64,000 nt of DNA from Marinobacterium zhoushanense. GTDB lineage: Bacteria; Pseudomonadota; Gammaproteobacteria; Pseudomonadales; Balneatricaceae. A program made the translations under genes and the position numbers. Location: NCBI RefSeq assembly GCF_014641945.1, contig NZ_BMIJ01000007.1, forward strand, positions 186,001 to 250,000, given 5' to 3'. The notes under the pieces were generated by a model. That model saw only the letters and a program-made list of their open reading frames with translations, was not told the origin of the DNA and made no database searches. Each line of letters starts with the position of its first letter. Within the stretch, counting starts at the first letter, position 1. Positions 1 through 8,305 of this stretch are shown here, piece by piece.

Positions 1-25
1 TTCTCCTGCGATAACGGCGGCAGAA

Positions 26-724
26 TCACTCCCCGCGCGTAAGTCCGCGTGTCGCCATGATCTCAGAGATGATCGGCACCGGATTCATCATATGCTCGAA
101 CATCATCCTGCGTGCCTTGGTGCTGTCGCCCGACAGCAGGACGTCGACCAGTTGGCGATGCTCGTCGCGTTTGGTCTCCAGCGCCGCGGCAGAGAATACC
201 GTCTGCCGCAGCCAAAGCTGGCGGTAGCGCTCCGCCTGCTCAAGCATGGTCAGGCGCAGCTCAAGCAACTTGGCCGAACCGCAGCCCTTGGCGATCGCCA
301 GATGAAACGCCTTGTGCCGGCTGTCCCAGAGTCCCAGCATCTCTTCGGCGCTGTGCACCTCGGTCACTTTTGACAGGGTATGGGCGCTGGCGATCACCCC
401 CGCCTCCCAGCTCTCGTCACCACGCGCCACCGCCAGCTCGGTGATCATCGCTTCCAGTTGCGCGCGGGCGAAGTAGATATCCTTGAGCTCCTCGATCGAC
501 ATCGGCGCGACACGGAACCCTTTCTGGCTCTCGGCGGTGACCAGCCGCTCTGCGACCAATCGTGACAACGCTTCGCGCATCGGGCCCGCGCCGATCTCAT
601 AGCGCTCGCGCAACGCACTCATCAGCAATTTGTCGCCGGGGATAAACGCCCCCTCGGTGATATCGCGCTTGAGCAGTCCATAGGCGATATCCGCCAGGTT
701 GCTCTTTCCCTCTTTATCGCTCAT
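26..724 (-). CDS. csiR: CsiR-type GntR/FCD repressor of the glutarate genes
   Basis: A 232-residue GntR-family regulator with an N-terminal winged helix-turn-helix (about residues 10-75; GPMREALSRLVAERLV is the recognition-helix region) and a C-terminal all-helical FCD ligand domain (about 85-220). It closely resembles Escherichia coli CsiR (GlaR) along its whole length, for example AERLV, QKGFRVA and the WDSRHKAFH segment. In E. coli CsiR represses csiD-lhgO-gabDTP and is relieved by glutarate. Here it is divergent from csiD with a 161-nt shared promoter region that contains CsiR-like half-sites. The FCD metal-binding histidines appear present (HKAFH, DEHRQL). Family membership is clear. Glutarate as inducer is inferred from orthology and the neighbouring csiD and lhgO. 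Confidence 0.88.
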   Translation of the reverse strand: MSDKEGKSNLADIAYGLLKRDITEGAFIPGDKLLMSALRERYEIGAGPMREALSRLVAERLVTAESQKGFRVAPMSIEELKDIYFARAQLEAMITELAVARGDESWEAGVIASAHTLSKVTEVHSAEEMLGLWDSRHKAFHLAIAKGCGSAKLLELRLTMLEQAERYRQLWLRQTVFSAAALETKRDEHRQLVDVLLSGDSTKARRMMFEHMMNPVPIISEIMATRGLTRGE

Positions 725-796
725 CCAGTGACAGCCTCGGTTTGCACGGAAGGGCGATTATAGCGACTGTCGAGATAATGCCGCAAAAATGATTAT

Positions 797-828
797 CTGT
801 TGACGTTTTTATAAAATGTAGATATTTT
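797..828 (+). promoter_or_regulatory. csiD promoter with paired CsiR-like operator motifs
   Basis: A sigma70-like promoter can be read as TTGACG (800-805), a 17-nt spacer and TATTTT (823-828), pointing at csiD. The same bases hold CTGT-N5-TTTT (797-809) and ATGT-N5-TTTT (816-828), exactly 6 nt apart. As I recall, the E. coli CsiR site is two T/ATGT-N5-TTTT motifs with 6-nt spacing; here the first motif has one substitution. A short inverted repeat GCAAAAAT / ATTTTTGC (783-790 and 824-831) brackets the element. Binding at this position would block RNA polymerase. Confidence 0.6.
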
Positions 829-885
829 TGCAAAACATAAATATTAATTCTGTTTGAGTCCGAGTACTGGAAAAGAGGTCCTGTC

Positions 886-1854
886 ATGTCCCTTGTAGCC
901 GAGAAGATCGAATCCGCCGAAGTTGCTGATTGTGGCTTTACCCTGAGTCCCTCTGCCCTCAGTCCACGTCTGCTGGAAGTGCGTTTCGAGCGCAGCGTTG
1001 TCAGCGCCTTCCTCGAGGCAATTGCCGATTGGCCGGTGCAGGCGCTGGAGTACAAGTCGATGCTGCGCTTCCGGGTCGGTAAGATCCTGAACGAACTGTG
1101 CGCGAATCAGCTGCAGCCGCTGTTGGTCGAAACCTTGGTCAACCGGGACACCGGCGCGTTGTTGATCACGCCGGAGGGGCTGGACAGTGTGGAGCAGGCC
1201 GAGGATATGGTGCGCTTCACCACCGCCGTGGCGCACCTGTTTGGCCGTTCCAACTATGACGCGATGAGCGGCCAGTATTACGCCCGCTTCGTGGTCCAGA
1301 ACCAGGACAGCTCTGACAGCTACCTGCGCCAGGCGCACCGGGTCATGGAGCTGCACAACGACGGCACCTTCGTCGAGCAGGACACCGACTACGTGCTGAT
1401 GCTGAAGATCGACGAGCAGAACATGGTTGGTGGCAACTCCCTGCTGCTCCACCTGGATGACTGGGAGGATCTGGACAGCTTCAGCTCCAATCCGCTGGCT
1501 TACCGCGAGATGCGCTGGTCAGCGCCGCCGAGCAAGAACACCCGCAAGGATGTGTTCCACTCGGTATTCGATATCGACCGCAGCGGCAAGCCGATCATGT
1601 CCTACATCGATCAGTTCGTGCAGCCGAAAGATGATGAAGAGGGTAACTGGCTGACCGATCTGTCCGAGTCGCTGGAGGGCAGCCAGGCAATCCTGTCGGT
1701 ACCGGTGCCGGTGGGCAGCTTCCTGCTGATCAATAACCACTTCTGGCTGCACGGTCGCGACAAGTTCACCGCGCACCCAGGGCTGCGCCGTGAGCTGATG
1801 CGTCAGCGCGGCTACTTTAGCCACGCTAAAACCCTGCGCAATCCGCAGCAGTAA
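886..1854 (+). CDS. csiD: CsiD/GlaH glutarate 2-hydroxylase
   Basis: A 322-residue member of the CsiD family of Fe(II)/2-oxoglutarate oxygenases. CsiD hydroxylates glutarate to L-2-hydroxyglutarate with succinate and CO2 as co-products, in the cytoplasm. The metal triad is visible as H157 and D159 (LHNDGT) and H289 (WLHGR), followed by an arginine-rich stretch (RRELMRQRGY) that would hold 2-oxoglutarate. The length matches E. coli CsiD (about 325 residues). The ATG at 886 follows AAGAGG. The gene is first in a unit with lhgO and gabD and divergent from csiR, as in enterobacteria, although a terminator separates it from lhgO here. Assignment is firm; expression control is inferred. Confidence 0.93.
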   Translation: MSLVAEKIESAEVADCGFTLSPSALSPRLLEVRFERSVVSAFLEAIADWPVQALEYKSMLRFRVGKILNELCANQLQPLLVETLVNRDTGALLITPEGLDSVEQAEDMVRFTTAVAHLFGRSNYDAMSGQYYARFVVQNQDSSDSYLRQAHRVMELHNDGTFVEQDTDYVLMLKIDEQNMVGGNSLLLHLDDWEDLDSFSSNPLAYREMRWSAPPSKNTRKDVFHSVFDIDRSGKPIMSYIDQFVQPKDDEEGNWLTDLSESLEGSQAILSVPVPVGSFLLINNHFWLHGRDKFTAHPGLRRELMRQRGYFSHAKTLRNPQQ

Positions 1855-1899
1855 ACGGACGGCTAACCCTGGGCGTTAACTCGCGATATCATCCCTAAG

Positions 1900-1926
1900 C
1901 CACCGGCAGCGATGCCGGTGGTTTTT
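1900..1926 (+). terminator. Rho-independent terminator after csiD
   Basis: A perfect 9-bp GC-rich stem CCACCGGCA / TGCCGGTGG (1900-1908 and 1913-1921), loop GCGA, then TTTTT (1922-1926). It lies 46 nt after the csiD stop and about 60 nt before lhgO. It should end or attenuate csiD transcription, so lhgO may rely on read-through or its own promoter. Confidence 0.85.
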
Positions 1927-1988
1927 ATGTACAGGATGTAAGGTATGCCGCGGGCGCATGGATGCGCGGGAGCGGCGAAGAGGACAGT

Positions 1989-3188
1989 ATGTACGATTTT
2001 CTGATTATCGGTGGCGGCATCATCGGCATGTCCACCGCCATGCAGTTGCTCGATCGCTATCCGGACAAGAGGGTGCTGGTGCTGGAGAAGGAGACCTCCG
2101 CCGCCCAGCATCAGACCGGGCACAACTCGGGCGTTATCCATGCCGGTGTCTACTACACGCCGGGCAGCCTGAAGGCCAGGTTCTGTCTCGAGGGTAACCG
2201 CAACACAAAGGAGTTCTGCCAACAAAACGGTATCCGTTACGACGAGTGTGGCAAGCTGCTGGTGGCGACCAACGAGCTGGAGCTGGAGCGCATGAAGGCG
2301 CTGTGGGAGCGTACCGAGGCCAACGGTCTCGAACGCTACTGGCTCAGCGCTGGCGAGTTACATGAGCGGGAACCCAATATCACCGGTATCGGTGGCATTT
2401 TCGTACCCTCCAGCGGTATCGTGAACTACCGCGAAGTGACCGAGGCGATGGCGCGCAGGTTTATCGAGAAGGGCGGCGAGATCCGCTACGCTACCGAAGT
2501 CACCGGGCTGAGGGAGACCGCGACCGAGGTGCGTGCACAGACCACACAAGGTGAGTTCCAGGCCCGCTACCTGATCTCCTGCTCCGGCCTGATGGCGGAT
2601 CGTGTGGTGCGGATGCTGGGCTTGGAGCCTGAATTCCGCATCTGCCCCTTCCGCGGCGAATACTATCTGCTGCCGTCGAAACACAACCAGATTGTTAATC
2701 ACCTGATCTATCCAATACCGGACCCCTCGATGCCGTTCCTCGGCGTGCATCTGACACGGATGATCGATGGTACGGTAACTGTCGGTCCCAACGCCGTGCT
2801 GGCATGGAAGCGCGAGGGCTACAACAAGACCGATATTTCGCTGAAGGATAGCCTGGAAACCCTGGGCTACCCGGGCATTCGCAGGGTGCTGTACAAAAAC
2901 CTCAAGCCCGGTCTGGTGGAGTTGAAGAACTCCCTGTTCAAGAGCGGCTATCTGAAGGAGGTGCAGAAGTACTGCCCCAGCCTGACCAAGGCCGACCTGA
3001 CCCCTTATCCGGCCGGCGTAAGGGCGCAGGCGGTGTCGCGGGATGGCAAGCTGGTGGATGACTTCCTATTCGTGAAGACCGCGCGCACTATCAACGTCTG
3101 CAATGCGCCCTCGCCGGCGGCGACATCGGCGCTGCCGATCGGGCGTTATATCATTGCCGAGGCGACCACGCAGTTTGACCTGGTTTGA
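1989..3188 (+). CDS. lhgO: LhgO L-2-hydroxyglutarate dehydrogenase/oxidase
   Basis: A FAD-dependent oxidoreductase of about 399 residues (DAO superfamily) that oxidises L-2-hydroxyglutarate to 2-oxoglutarate and passes electrons to the quinone pool. The N-terminal dinucleotide fold (YDFLIIGGGIIGMSTA) and the family sequence HNSGVIHAGVYYTPGS near residues 45-62 are diagnostic. I chose the ATG at 1989, preceded by GAAGAGG, over the upstream in-frame ATG at 1962, because the family starts right before the FAD fold. With csiD it converts glutarate plus oxygen to 2-oxoglutarate, succinate and CO2. The product regenerates the co-substrate of CsiD. Confidence 0.93.
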   Translation: MYDFLIIGGGIIGMSTAMQLLDRYPDKRVLVLEKETSAAQHQTGHNSGVIHAGVYYTPGSLKARFCLEGNRNTKEFCQQNGIRYDECGKLLVATNELELERMKALWERTEANGLERYWLSAGELHEREPNITGIGGIFVPSSGIVNYREVTEAMARRFIEKGGEIRYATEVTGLRETATEVRAQTTQGEFQARYLISCSGLMADRVVRMLGLEPEFRICPFRGEYYLLPSKHNQIVNHLIYPIPDPSMPFLGVHLTRMIDGTVTVGPNAVLAWKREGYNKTDISLKDSLETLGYPGIRRVLYKNLKPGLVELKNSLFKSGYLKEVQKYCPSLTKADLTPYPAGVRAQAVSRDGKLVDDFLFVKTARTINVCNAPSPAATSALPIGRYIIAEATTQFDLV

Positions 3189-3332
3189 GTCAGCCCAGCA
3201 CTGCGGAATAAGTTTGAGCCGAATGAAACTGAACGTTTATACCCCTGTACCTGTGGCTGGTGGTGCCGGTGCTAGTATGGGGTAAAGTGGCAGCGCTAGA
3301 CTGCCGGCGGTAACCCATACAGAGAGATATCT

Positions 3333-4778
3333 ATGCAGAGCACAATTATCCGTACCCAGGCCTATGTTGACGGCCAGTGGGTCAGCGCTGCCTCCGGCAA
3401 GACGCTGGCCGTGACCAACCCGGCCACCGGTGAACACCTGGCTGATGTGCCGGATATGAGTGCCGAGGAAGCGGCGGCGGCGGTCGAAGCCGCAGATCGT
3501 GCTTTTGACAGCTGGAAGAAGACCACCGCCAAGTCCCGCGCCCAGCTGCTGCGTCGCTGGTATGAACTGATCATGGACAATCAAGAGGCTCTGGCCCAGC
3601 TGATGACGGCGGAGCAGGGCAAGCCGCTGGCCGAATCGCGCGGTGAGGTAGCCTACGGCGCCTCCTTTGCCGAGTGGTTCGGCGAAGAGGCCAAGCGCAC
3701 CTATGGCGAGCAGATCCCCTCACCCTCGCCGACATCGCGCCTGGTCACCATACGTCAGCCGGTGGGTGTGGTGGCGGCGATTACGCCGTGGAACTTTCCG
3801 GTGGCGATGATCACCCGCAAGGTGGCGCCGGCCTTGGCCGCCGGTTGTACCGTGGTGCTCAAGCCAGCGGAGGACACACCGTTGTGTGCGCTGGCGCTGA
3901 TGGCGCTGGCCGAGGAGGCAGGCTTCCCGGCCGGAGTGATCAATATGGTCACCACCGCCGACCCGATCGCCGTTGGCGATACGCTGACCTCGCATCCGCT
4001 GGTGCGAAAAGTCTCCTTTACCGGCTCGACACCGGTCGGCAAGCATATCCTGCATCAGGCCGCCGATACGGTGAAAAAGGTGTCGCTGGAGCTGGGCGGC
4101 AACGCCCCGTTCATCGTGTTCGACGACGCGGACCTGGATGCTGCAGTGAAAGGCGTGCTGATATCCAAGTACCGCAACGCCGGTCAGACCTGTGTCTGTA
4201 CCAACCGTGTCTACGTCCAGCGCAGCGTGATGGAGCAGTTTGTTGCCAAATTCAGTGAGCTGGTCGCTGCACTGAAGGTGGGGCCTGGTGATCAGGAGGG
4301 GGTCGAGATCGGTCCGCTGATCAACCGCAAGGCGATCGAGCGTGTCGAGCAGGTCGTCAGCCATGCCGTGGGCGAAGGCGCGCAGCTGCTGCTCGGTGGT
4401 GCGCGCTCCGAAGTGGGGGAGCTGTTCTACCAGCCGACCCTGCTCGGCGGCATCGATGAGAGCATGGCGATCGCCAACCAGGAGCTGTTCGGCCCGATCT
4501 CGACCCTGTTCGTGTTCGACGACGAGGAGGAGGTGATCGAACGTGCCAACGCCACGCCGTTCGGTCTGGCAGCCTACTTCTACTCGCGTGATATCGGCCG
4601 TTGCTGGCGCGTCGCCGAAGGTCTGGAATACGGCATGGTCGGCATCAACGAGTGCATCCTGTCCAATGAGGTGGCGCCCTTTGGTGGCGTCAAAGAGTCG
4701 GGTACCGGACGTGAAGGCTCACGTCACGGCATCGAAGACTATCTGGAGATCAAATACCTCTGCATGGGCGGCATCTGA
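3333..4778 (+). CDS. gabD: Succinate-semialdehyde (glutarate-semialdehyde) dehydrogenase GabD
   Basis: A 481-residue aldehyde dehydrogenase of the GabD/DavD subfamily, the usual length. It oxidises succinate semialdehyde to succinate or glutarate semialdehyde to glutarate, with NAD(P)+. The catalytic cysteine is C287 in NAGQTC and the general base E253 in LELGGN. ITPWNFP near residue 150 is the coenzyme-binding motif and FTGSTPVG the Rossmann glycine loop. It sits 144 nt after lhgO and ends in a strong terminator. In lysine or 5-aminovalerate breakdown this enzyme would supply glutarate to CsiD. No gabT/davT aminotransferase is in the window, so the amine-side substrate cannot be fixed from context. 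Confidence 0.92.
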   Translation: MQSTIIRTQAYVDGQWVSAASGKTLAVTNPATGEHLADVPDMSAEEAAAAVEAADRAFDSWKKTTAKSRAQLLRRWYELIMDNQEALAQLMTAEQGKPLAESRGEVAYGASFAEWFGEEAKRTYGEQIPSPSPTSRLVTIRQPVGVVAAITPWNFPVAMITRKVAPALAAGCTVVLKPAEDTPLCALALMALAEEAGFPAGVINMVTTADPIAVGDTLTSHPLVRKVSFTGSTPVGKHILHQAADTVKKVSLELGGNAPFIVFDDADLDAAVKGVLISKYRNAGQTCVCTNRVYVQRSVMEQFVAKFSELVAALKVGPGDQEGVEIGPLINRKAIERVEQVVSHAVGEGAQLLLGGARSEVGELFYQPTLLGGIDESMAIANQELFGPISTLFVFDDEEEVIERANATPFGLAAYFYSRDIGRCWRVAEGLEYGMVGINECILSNEVAPFGGVKESGTGREGSRHGIEDYLEIKYLCMGGI

Positions 4779-4798
4779 CCCTGTCGCCGTATTGAAAG

Positions 4799-4824
4799 CC
4801 GCCCGCAGATCGGGCGGTTTTTTT
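4799..4824 (+). terminator. Rho-independent terminator after gabD
   Basis: A perfect 7-bp stem CCGCCCG / CGGGCGG (4799-4805 and 4811-4817) with loop CAGAT and seven T (4818-4824), 20 nt after the gabD stop. It separates the csiD-lhgO-gabD unit from the TRAP operon. Confidence 0.92.
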
Positions 4825-5301
4825 ATGCCTGCAGTTTTCGAGTAATGGCTGGATGAAGTGCGGAATCGAGAGCGGAGAATATTTTTTCGATACGCAGCCG
4901 GATCGGCAATGAAAAAAACGCAGGGAGACGCAAAATTCAGTTTGTTTTGTCTCGCAGATTTTGAGTTAGATGATTTTTTAAAAAACTTCTACCAAAGTAG
5001 TAAAAATATCTGCCTTTAGAAAAAAATAACGATCAATTGTATGTATTCCGTATTTTTAGTGGTAGATTTCGGTGCCTTTTTGCACCTGATCTGTGCGCGC
5101 TCGCGTTTCACTGAAAATACCCCCTTGGGCATATTGAATTTGTTTGATCGGCCTCAATGTGAACGTGTGGCTGGCGCTGTTTATCGTCCCTCGGCCCTTT
5201 GAGATAGTCGATCAAAGGCTGTCATCTGACTGTCTCAAAGCGGGCCCGGCTCCCCATCCGAGGACCTGCTCGATAACTAACTAAATGGAGAGACCGAACA
5301 C
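4825..5301. other. AT-rich non-coding region upstream of the TRAP operon
   Basis: About 480 nt without a credible gene. The first part (4900-5060) is markedly AT-rich with runs of A and T, unlike the surrounding coding DNA, and probably holds the TRAP promoter. GTGC-N5-GCAC is a short hairpin near 5071-5084. The last 110 nt contain a long imperfect stem-loop, annotated separately. No tRNA or recognised riboswitch was seen. Confidence 0.6.
5193..5246 (+). repeat. Long inverted repeat in the dctP leader
   Basis: Arms CTTTGAGATAGTC (5197-5209) and GACTGTCTCAAAG (5228-5240) pair over 13 positions with one G-U wobble and an 18-nt loop. The stem can be extended at its base by GGCCC (5193-5197) with GGGCC (5242-5246) around a small bulge. 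It ends about 55 nt before the dctP start and has no U-tract, so it is more likely a structured leader or an operator than a terminator. Confidence 0.6.
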
Positions 5302-6324
5302 ATGAAAAGCATGGTGGAAAAGTTTTCACGCACGGTTGCCGCAGGTGCAATGGTGCTGTCACTGGCAGCCGGATCGGTAACCAGCGCGGCTGCCGCCGAG
5401 TTTAACTGGCGCTTTGCCAACCTCTACAGCCGCGGTACCGCGTTCGGTGAGGTGTATCAGGGGATGGCGGACAATATCGAGAAGATGTCCGGCGGCCGCA
5501 TCGCGGTGAAGATGATGTACGCCGATGAAGGTGTCAGCACCAACGGTATTTTCGGTGCGGTTAAATCCGGCCTGATCACCATGGGCGCGCCTTTCCAGCC
5601 GATGCACGCCGGTGAGATGCCGGCCGGTATCGTCGAAGTCGGCCTGCCGGGCGGCACCGCCGACGTTGGTGAGTTGATGGATCTGTTCTACGAGAAGGGC
5701 TTCGGCGATATCCTGGATGAAGCCTACGCCTCCTACGGCATCCAGAACCTGGAGCCCTACATTCAGCCGCCGGTCTACATCATCACCAAAAAGCCGATCA
5801 ACTCCATCGAAGATTTCAAGGGGCTGAAGATCCGTGCGCCGGGCGCGTACGGCAAGTTCCTACGTAACCTGGGTGCTTCTCCGGTCAACCTGACCTGGGG
5901 TGAGATCTACACCGCGCTGTCCACCGGCGTCATCGACGGCTCCATCGGTTCCAACCTGATCGACCACCGCGACGGTAACCACGTTGAAGTTGCCAAGTAC
6001 ATGTACCGTCTGCCGCTGGCCGGCGCTCAGGTGTTGCCGGTGATCGTCAACCAGAAAGCCTGGGATCAACTGCCGGAAGATCTGCAGGCGGTCGTGCGTG
6101 CTGCTACCGCGGTACATGCTCAGGATCAGTTGACCAAGTCCCGCGCCTGGGAAGCCCAAGCCGTGTCCGATATGCAGGCCAAGGGTATGGAGTGGAGCCC
6201 GGAACCGAGCGCCGCCGACCGCGAAGCCTGGAAAACAGCCGGTGCCGGCCTGTGGGACGAGTATTCGAAAGAGGGGCCGTTTAGTGCTCGCCTGATCGAT
6301 GTGCTCAAGCAGGATGCCAACTGA
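5302..6324 (+). CDS. dctP: TRAP transporter substrate-binding protein (DctP family)
   Basis: A 340-residue periplasmic binding protein with a Sec signal peptide ending near AAAAEF (about residue 32). The DctP signature is clear: KGLKIRAPG with the conserved arginine that binds a substrate carboxylate, then ASPVNLTWGEIYTALSTGVIDG (split here as a long conserved helix-strand). It delivers an organic acid to the DctQ/DctM membrane proteins. The gene is preceded by GGAGAG and followed by two hairpins before dctQ. Placement after csiD-lhgO-gabD suggests a C4/C5 dicarboxylate such as glutarate, but this is inference from context only. Confidence 0.9.
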   Translation: MKSMVEKFSRTVAAGAMVLSLAAGSVTSAAAAEFNWRFANLYSRGTAFGEVYQGMADNIEKMSGGRIAVKMMYADEGVSTNGIFGAVKSGLITMGAPFQPMHAGEMPAGIVEVGLPGGTADVGELMDLFYEKGFGDILDEAYASYGIQNLEPYIQPPVYIITKKPINSIEDFKGLKIRAPGAYGKFLRNLGASPVNLTWGEIYTALSTGVIDGSIGSNLIDHRDGNHVEVAKYMYRLPLAGAQVLPVIVNQKAWDQLPEDLQAVVRAATAVHAQDQLTKSRAWEAQAVSDMQAKGMEWSPEPSAADREAWKTAGAGLWDEYSKEGPFSARLIDVLKQDAN

Positions 6325-6340
6325 GCCAGTGCAGTGACCG

Positions 6341-6424
6341 GGGCGGATAGTCATCCGCCCCCCTTTCAGCTTACACGGATGGATCGGAAGCCGGAGTGCT
6401 TCGGGTGCGCATCCGCGTAAGCTG
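6341..6424 (+). repeat. Two intercistronic hairpins between dctP and dctQ
   Basis: Hairpin 1 is a perfect 8-bp stem GGGCGGAT / ATCCGCCC (6341-6348 and 6353-6360) with loop AGTC. Hairpin 2 has 15-nt arms CAGCTTACACGGATG (6367-6381) and CATCCGCGTAAGCTG (6410-6424), 14 of 15 paired, with a 28-nt loop. Neither has a strong U-tract. Such structures often protect the 3' end of the binding-protein mRNA, so that more binding protein than membrane protein is made. Confidence 0.7.
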
Positions 6425-6446
6425 ATCCGTTTTCAGGAAGTTCATT

Positions 6447-6995
6447 ATGCTAGCCATACTGTTCAGAGCCTACTGCCTGAGCGTGCAGTTCATCGTTCGC
6501 TTCGTTGGTCGCTCGGTCTCCTACCTGGTGCCGCTACTGGCTTTCGTGGTCGCCTTCGAAGTGTTCTCGCGCTATGTGCTGAACCGGCCGACCATCTGGG
6601 CCTACGATCTGTCGCTGTTTATCTTCGCCTATATCGCCGCCCTCGGCGGCGCCTTCGCCCAGCAGAAGCAGGCCCATATCAACGTCGACATCCTCTACCT
6701 GAAGGTGTCGGCGCGTACCCGTCGCCTGTTCAACCTGCTGACCTACGCGCTGGCCATCTACTTCATGCTGGTGCTGATCGATATCAGTGTCGACAAGCTG
6801 CTGGAAGCGCTGAAGTACAACTATCGGCGCCAGAGCGAGTGGGCGCCGCACATGCACCACTTCTGGATCATGATGATCAGCGCCGGTGGTCTGATGGCGG
6901 CCCAGCTGCTGGCGCAGTGGCTGGAGGATATCTATGCGCTGATCAGCGGTCGCGAGCTGTTTGCAGAGCGGGAGAGCAATAATGATGAGTATTGA
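6447..6995 (+). CDS. dctQ: TRAP transporter small membrane subunit (DctQ family)
   Basis: A 182-residue integral membrane protein with four hydrophobic segments (about residues 20-42, 55-75, 95-115 and 135-158), the usual DctQ topology. FEVFSRYVLNRPTIWAYDLS matches the conserved first-loop region of the family. It forms the small subunit of the sodium-driven TRAP transporter with DctM. ATG at 6447 follows AGGAAG. The end overlaps the start of dctM by 14 nt, which indicates translational coupling. Confidence 0.9.
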   Translation: MLAILFRAYCLSVQFIVRFVGRSVSYLVPLLAFVVAFEVFSRYVLNRPTIWAYDLSLFIFAYIAALGGAFAQQKQAHINVDILYLKVSARTRRLFNLLTYALAIYFMLVLIDISVDKLLEALKYNYRRQSEWAPHMHHFWIMMISAGGLMAAQLLAQWLEDIYALISGRELFAERESNNDEY

Positions 6996-8301
6996 GATGC
7001 TGACCGCGGTACTGCTGGTCTGCCTGCTGGTCGCCTTCGCCTTCGGCGCGCCGGTGGGACTCGGTCTTGGCGGTATCGCCATGGCGGTCGGTTACCTGAC
7101 CTGGGGTGAGGGGATCTTCAACATCATCCCCTCCACCATCGATTCCACCTATTTCAGTTTTATCCTGCTGGCGATTCCGCTCTATATCTACATGGGGCAA
7201 CTGCTGACCCGCTCCGGTATCGGCGACGCCATGTTCAACGCCAGCCAGCTGATCATCGGCAGGGTGCGCGGCTCGCTGGCGATCAGCGTCATCGGCGTCT
7301 GCTCGATGATCGGCGCCATGGTCGGCATCATCGGTGCCGGTATCATGACCTCCGGCAGTATCGCGCTTAAACCGATGCTGGAGCGTGGCTACGACCGCCG
7401 TCTGGCGCTGGGTGTGATCATGGCCGGCGGTGGCTTGGGCATACTGATCCCGCCCAGTGTGCCGATGATCATGTTTGCCTCCGCCACGCAGAACTCAGTC
7501 GGTCGGATGTTTATCGCTGCGCTGGTACCGGCGGCGATCTCCATCGTCTGCCTGGCGCTGTATGTGATCATCAGCTGCCGGCTAAACCCGGAACGGGCGC
7601 CGTTGGGCACCGGCGACGAGATGAAGATGACGCCGAAACAGAAAGTGTTGACGCTGCGCGACGGCCTGTTTTCGGTCCTGCTGATCTTCGCCGTACTCGG
7701 CAGCATCATATCCGGTATCGCCACCCCCACCGAGTCGGGCGCCATCGGCGTGATCGGGGCGATCATCCTGGCGATCCTGTTCAAACGCTTCAAACTGTCG
7801 ATGTTCCGGCATGCCGGTTTTGAGACCGCCATACTGATCAGCGTGGCGATGTGGATCATTTTCGGCGCGACCCTGTTCAGTAACTTCCATCTGCTGATGG
7901 GGGTGCAGGATATGGTGGCCTCCTTTACCCAGGACCTGGGTCTGCCGCCTTTGGGCGTGATCATCATGATGCAGCTGATCATGATCCTGCTCGGCTTCAT
8001 TATCGATGAATTCATCATCGTGTTAATGTGCGCGCCGCTGTTCACGCCGATCGCGGTATCGCTGGGCTACGATCCGATATGGTTCGGTATCCTGATGATC
8101 CTCAATATCGAGATCGCGGTGCAGACACCGCCCTATGGTTTCGCACTGTTCTACCTTAAGGGTATCGCTCCGCCCGGAGTAACCATGTCCGACATCTACC
8201 GTTCGGTGCTGCCGTTCATCGGCATCAAACTGGCGGTGTTGATTCTCTGCATGCTGGTACCGGAGCTGGTGCTCTGGCTGCCGAACAAGATCATGGGGTG
8301 A
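6982..8301 (+). CDS. dctM: TRAP transporter large permease subunit (DctM family)
   Basis: About 439 residues with 11-13 hydrophobic helices, the large transport subunit of the TRAP system. Family motifs seen include the IPLYIYMGQLL segment, GAMVGIIGAGIMTSGSIALK and GGLGILIPPSVPMIMFA, the last being the strongly conserved DctM helix-turn motif. I prefer the ATG at 6982 (MMSIEML), preceded by GGGAGAG, over 6961, which would overlap dctQ more deeply. It is followed 4 nt later by a UspA gene, as in teaABC-teaD of Halomonas. Confidence 0.92.
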   Translation: MMSIEMLTAVLLVCLLVAFAFGAPVGLGLGGIAMAVGYLTWGEGIFNIIPSTIDSTYFSFILLAIPLYIYMGQLLTRSGIGDAMFNASQLIIGRVRGSLAISVIGVCSMIGAMVGIIGAGIMTSGSIALKPMLERGYDRRLALGVIMAGGGLGILIPPSVPMIMFASATQNSVGRMFIAALVPAAISIVCLALYVIISCRLNPERAPLGTGDEMKMTPKQKVLTLRDGLFSVLLIFAVLGSIISGIATPTESGAIGVIGAIILAILFKRFKLSMFRHAGFETAILISVAMWIIFGATLFSNFHLLMGVQDMVASFTQDLGLPPLGVIIMMQLIMILLGFIIDEFIIVLMCAPLFTPIAVSLGYDPIWFGILMILNIEIAVQTPPYGFALFYLKGIAPPGVTMSDIYRSVLPFIGIKLAVLILCMLVPELVLWLPNKIMG

Positions 8302-8305
8302 GGCG

